Shown here: positions 50,390 to 53,037 of the stretch, piece after piece
Layout: each line of letters begins with the position of its first letter
How positions within the stretch are numbered: position 1 is the first letter of the stretch
Assembly (NCBI GenBank): GCA_009781005.1
Contig: WQYX01000025.1
Span: forward strand, 1 to 53,037
Reading direction: 5' to 3'
Origin: Polyangiaceae bacterium
GTDB taxonomy: Bacteria > Myxococcota_A > Polyangia > Polyangiales > Polyangiaceae
DNA: 53,037 nucleotides
Notes under the pieces: model-generated
The model's input: the letters and a program-made list of their open reading frames with translations, nothing else
What the model was told of the DNA's origin: nothing
Database searches by the model: none
Program-made: the position numbers and the translations under genes

Positions 50390-50513
50390 GGCGATCCTCG
50401 CGACGTGAAACGGCACCAACAATGCCGCGGTTCAGAACGCCGCGCAAGCCTGGGACTATCAAATGTGCAACGATAACGATGCGTATAAGAATATGTGTCG
50501 AGAATCATGTTGA
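50390..50513 (-). promoter_or_regulatory. conserved leader upstream of vgrG3
   Basis: Counterpart of 41156-41277: about 120 bases largely shared between the two, ending at the TTG start of vgrG3. The shared part stops near 50513, which marks the edge of the duplicated unit or of the module 3 promoter region. No promoter boxes could be assigned with confidence. Confidence 0.4.
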
Positions 50514-50612
50514 CCCCGCCTCTTTAGCTATTCATATCGCGACACTATGTCGCACATCCGCATAAACGCACTTGCCGAACGTACCGCATGACGTTGGCAA
50601 TCTCGGCACGAC

Positions 50613-50680
50613 GGGCTCCCCTGGCGGCGCGCAGGAAGGCGTGCGAAGCACGCCTGACGAGCACCGCCCAAGGGGAGCCG
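50613..50680. repeat. 68-bp palindrome
   Basis: Outer arms GGCTCCCC / GGGGAGCC, a partly paired middle, and a perfect inner hairpin AGGCGTGC-GAA-GCACGCCT. It lies in the 394-base gap between vgrG3 and the DUF4173-like gene. No T tract, so not a typical terminator. The remainder of the gap is unremarkable apart from the tandem repeat at 50729. Confidence 0.6.
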
Positions 50681-50728
50681 CAAGGCGAGCGAAACGAAGT
50701 GAAGCGAAGCCGCGCGGTGGGGTCTGCT

Positions 50729-50790
50729 CTACGCCTTGACTACTGCACATCTACGCCTTGACTACTGCACATCTACGCTTTGACTACTGC
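50729..50790. repeat. 22-bp tandem repeat, 2.8 copies
   Basis: CTACGCCTTGACTACTGCAC plus AT is repeated at 50729, 50751 and (partly, one change) 50773. The third unit contains the TAG stop of the DUF4173-like gene, so the array is a local duplication of that gene's 3' end and following bases. Confidence 0.9.
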
Positions 50791-52553
50791 GCGAGAAACC
50801 GCGTCCTTCCTCCGTCCATCCAGTGCTCGGCGTCGCGGATGGCGAGGATTTCTTCGAGCGATCCCCCGTCGTTCGCCACGCGCGAGATTTCGAGGAGCAC
50901 CTCGCGCGCCGCGTCCGGATCGATCCCCGCGGTCGCCCCGTCGAGGAGCGGGCCCGCGGCGTCGAGCGCGGCAAGGGTGCGCGGGGTGACGAGATCGCCC
51001 TGGCGCCAGCCGGTCTGCGATAGGCCGCGCAGATCGGCGCGCTCTCTCTGGAGGAGCGTCGCGACGCCCTCGCGGATACGGCGATCTTCGTGATGGAGAA
51101 GAGGAAGGAGCGTCGCCGCGCTCTCGGCGTTCTGGCTTTGCCGGAACATGTGCACGACGGGACGGTATTGTCCGCTCGCGATGCGCGCGACGTTGACGTT
51201 CGCCGAAATCCAGTACGTCGGCGCCACGGCATAGAGTACGGCGGTGAGCGCGAACGCGTCGAGCTGACGCCGAACGAGCCATAGGAAGCTCCGCTGCCGT
51301 CGGAGCTTGAGCATGACGAGCCCCATCCCGACCACGACCAGCGTGATGCCCAGGATGCCGACGATACGGAGATCCGACAGACCGCTATACGCGATGTGGA
51401 TCGCGATCCGCCGGTAGGTGCCGAGCGCGAGGACGAAGCCCTGCGCGATCCAGACGAAGGCGAGCTTTCGCGCGAGCGCCGCGCGGGAGTCGCGCGCGAG
51501 CGGTCCGCTGAACATCGCCGAGACGACCAGCGTGAGCAGCGCGAGGGCGACGGCGAGCCAGAACGCTCCTTCGTGCGAATACTGTTGGGTCGTGAGGCCG
51601 GCGGGCGGCCGGCCCGACCAGAGGTAGGCTGCGTCGAGCGCGTTGTATGCGAGGAACACGACGTTGAGCAGGACGAAGGCATTGCGCGCGATGAGCAGGC
51701 TCGTCGGTTTCGCTTCCTCCGTGACGCCGGCTGCAGGCGTGCGGGCACCACGCCAGGCGCCGCGCCAGAAGGCAGGGCGGAGCAAGCCGAGCGCGCCGAG
51801 ACCGAACACGGCCCACGTGAAGACGCGAGCCACGGGCGGCAGCCCGATGCGAGCCACCACACTCATGACGGCGTCGAGGCCGCGCGCGACGATCGGATTG
51901 GCGAGCGCGAAGACGCCCACGAAGACGAGCGCGAGGCCGATCGGGACGACGATCGGCAGCACCGAGACGCCGCGCAAGCGACTGTTCGCGAAGAGCCGGC
52001 GGACACCGGCAACGGCAGACGCGATGCGAGCCGGAAGGCGAACGAGCGTGGCGAACGCGGAGACGAACGTCTCCATCAGAAACGAGCGCGGTGATCGGAT
52101 CGCGACGGCGAACGCGAAGAGGAGCGAGAGCCCACAAGCGGTGGTGCCGAAGTTTGGCAAGGCGGCACTTCGCACGGCGATGGCCGCGAGGAGCACGGCG
52201 AGCACGATGAGCCTCGCCGAGCGCCGCCATCTGTGCGCGACGAAGAAGGCGGCGATCGGCACCGTGCTGAAGAAGAGCGCCTGCGCAAAGCCACCGCCTT
52301 CGACGCGGTCGCCATTCCAGATCGCAACGTCCGCAAGGACGGCGACGGCGAGCGCGCCGGCGAGCTCCTTGGTGCGCATCGGGACCGTGCGAGCGCGTGC
52401 GCGAGGAAGGACCTGGGGCACGGACGGTATAGGTCGATAGGGCGCCCGCGGATCGTAGAGTTGCGGCGTCGCGCCAACGCCGTGCGCGACGGGCGCGATG
52501 GGCACGAGCGCCGAGGCGCTATTCGGAGGTACGGGAGGTGGGCTCGTCTGCAT
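50784..52553 (-). CDS. DUF4173/DUF4153-like multi-pass membrane protein
   Basis: 589 residues. A Pro-rich cytoplasmic N-terminus (about 60 residues) is followed by about ten hydrophobic helices (ALFFSTVPIAAFFVAHRW, LPIVVPIGLALVFVGVFAL, FVLLNVVFLAYNALDAAYLW, WIAQGFVLALGTYRRIAIH). After the last helix, a soluble helical C-terminus of about 120 residues includes LLPLLHHEDRRIREGVATLL. Topology and the YLWSG and LGTYRRI-like elements fit the DUF4153/DUF4173 group, whose function is unknown. The ATG at 52553 was chosen because longer in-frame starts add Arg/Thr-rich, non-protein-like sequence. Its stop lies in a 22-bp tandem repeat. Confidence 0.75.
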   Translation of the reverse strand: MQTSPPPVPPNSASALVPIAPVAHGVGATPQLYDPRAPYRPIPSVPQVLPRARARTVPMRTKELAGALAVAVLADVAIWNGDRVEGGGFAQALFFSTVPIAAFFVAHRWRRSARLIVLAVLLAAIAVRSAALPNFGTTACGLSLLFAFAVAIRSPRSFLMETFVSAFATLVRLPARIASAVAGVRRLFANSRLRGVSVLPIVVPIGLALVFVGVFALANPIVARGLDAVMSVVARIGLPPVARVFTWAVFGLGALGLLRPAFWRGAWRGARTPAAGVTEEAKPTSLLIARNAFVLLNVVFLAYNALDAAYLWSGRPPAGLTTQQYSHEGAFWLAVALALLTLVVSAMFSGPLARDSRAALARKLAFVWIAQGFVLALGTYRRIAIHIAYSGLSDLRIVGILGITLVVVGMGLVMLKLRRQRSFLWLVRRQLDAFALTAVLYAVAPTYWISANVNVARIASGQYRPVVHMFRQSQNAESAATLLPLLHHEDRRIREGVATLLQRERADLRGLSQTGWRQGDLVTPRTLAALDAAGPLLDGATAGIDPDAAREVLLEISRVANDGGSLEEILAIRDAEHWMDGGRTRFLAQ

Positions 52554-52695
52554 GCATCGTTGAACGGGATAGGCATGCGTTTTCTTCGTCCACCGGACAG
52601 CTACCCGCGGCCGTTCACGTTCGGTTTTCGACCGTTCGGTTCGCGCCCAAGATCTCAGAGCGCGTCTCCCGGTGCATTGATACCCTTGAGCACGC

Positions 52696-53037
52696 GTGGT
52701 GGACGAAATCCTCGAAGTCCTTGGATCGACTGTGCGAGGTCTGACGGACCCGCGTCGCGCGGTGCCGATCGCGCTCGTCGTCATGCCGCTGACGCTGATT
52801 CAGGGCATCTACAGTCACGATCCGTTCGCGGTGCCGCTGGCGCTCCTCTTGTGCGGGAGCTTCTTGCTCGTCGGTCCCGCGCTCTGGCGCGCGCTGTTTC
52901 CGATGGACGATCCGCTAGACCGCTTTCAAGTTGACGCGAGTTCGAGGCGGCCGGCGAGGAGCGGACCGGAACAGCCTGCTTCGGCTTTGAGGACCGCACC
53001 GCAGCCGCCAACGATGAAATCGCGTCAAATCGAAAGC
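52696..53037 (+). CDS. partial membrane protein, N-terminal part, reading into a palindromic repeat
   Basis: An open frame from GTG at 52696 (or 52699) runs off the window. VDEILEVLGSTVRGLTDPRR is followed by two hydrophobic helices (VPIALVVMPLTLIQGIY, PFAVPLALLLCGSFLLVGPA) and WRALFPMDDPLDRF. From about 52925 the codons lie inside the second copy of the 109/110-bp palindrome and become Arg/Pro/Ser-rich. The helices look genuine. Whether the gene really continues through the repeat, or was truncated by it, cannot be seen. Divergent from the DUF4173-like gene. Confidence 0.5.
   Translation, partial: MVDEILEVLGSTVRGLTDPRRAVPIALVVMPLTLIQGIYSHDPFAVPLALLLCGSFLLVGPALWRALFPMDDPLDRFQVDASSRRPARSGPEQPASALRTAPQPPTMKSRQIES
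52925..53034. repeat. 110-bp palindromic (MITE/REP-like) element, copy 2
   Basis: Opposite-orientation copy of 14095-14203: terminal inverted repeat TTCAAGTTGACGCGA (52925-52939) and TCGCGTCAAATCGAA (53020-53034), same internal pairing, with about a fifth of internal bases changed. It lies inside an open reading frame at the window edge. Confidence 0.85.

Noticed and set aside
50532..50750. 72-codon minus-strand open frame beside the module 3 boundary.
   Set aside because: It lies over the palindrome and tandem repeat, with no SD and no protein-like pattern.
1..53037. tRNA, rRNA, riboswitch or phage attachment sites.
   Set aside because: No cloverleaf-like or rRNA-like segment, riboswitch core or integrase gene was recognised by eye; a covariance search could still find a divergent one.

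Overview
The window is high-GC chromosomal DNA that most resembles a myxobacterium (Myxococcota, Polyangia-like). This is an inference from codon use, many GTG/TTG starts, long multidomain sensor kinases, delta-60-repeat and Asp/Gly/Ser-rich lipoproteins, and a bacterial SNF2 protein. No rRNA, tRNA or CRISPR array is visible.

The dominant theme is type VI secretion (T6SS) effector export. Three co-oriented modules with the order VgrG - TPR protein - PAAR protein - RHS protein are present. Module 1 (302-7983, + strand) opens the window. Module 2 (30590-41155, - strand) and module 3 (41443-50389, - strand) lie in tandem at the other end and converge on module 1. Genes inside a module touch or overlap by a few bases. 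No sheath, baseplate or ClpV gene is in the window, so these are spike/effector cassettes served by a T6SS encoded elsewhere. Only module 2 carries an intact toxin end plus an immunity-like gene. It also carries a class V PLP enzyme (cysteine desulfurase-like) between PAAR and RHS. RHS1 ends in a 32-residue stub and RHS3 in an unrelated tail, and neither has an immunity gene. The TPR protein that always sits between VgrG and PAAR looks like an unrecognised adaptor/chaperone family with an alpha/beta N-terminal domain of about 210 residues. I consider it the best candidate for a previously undescribed component.

Between the modules (about 8-29 kb) is ordinary chromosome: pdxH; a two-gene phosphorelay whose upstream member has a HisKA domain but no ATPase domain; folB; an endonuclease/exonuclease/phosphatase-family protein; a HicB-like protein; trmB; a GT-C type membrane glycosyltransferase; an aldo/keto reductase overlapping a CysQ-like phosphatase; a secreted TIM-barrel-like lipoprotein; a B12-type radical SAM protein; a SNF2 helicase; and a PHB-depolymerase-like esterase. 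Set into it is a lower-GC pair, an OLD-like AAA ATPase plus a DUF3226/TOPRIM protein, that looks like a horizontally acquired defence module. After the esterase, 29.2-30.5 kb is a graveyard of mobile DNA: an IS4 transposase fragment, a 197-bp palindrome, and the 3' end of a group II intron with a recognisable domain V. It borders module 2.

Five palindromic elements of about 70-200 bp were found. Two are copies of the same 109/110-bp element in opposite orientation, at 14095 and at the right edge. Several overlap stop codons or coding ends. The right end holds a DUF4173-like membrane protein and, divergently, a partial membrane-protein gene that reads through the second copy of the palindrome.
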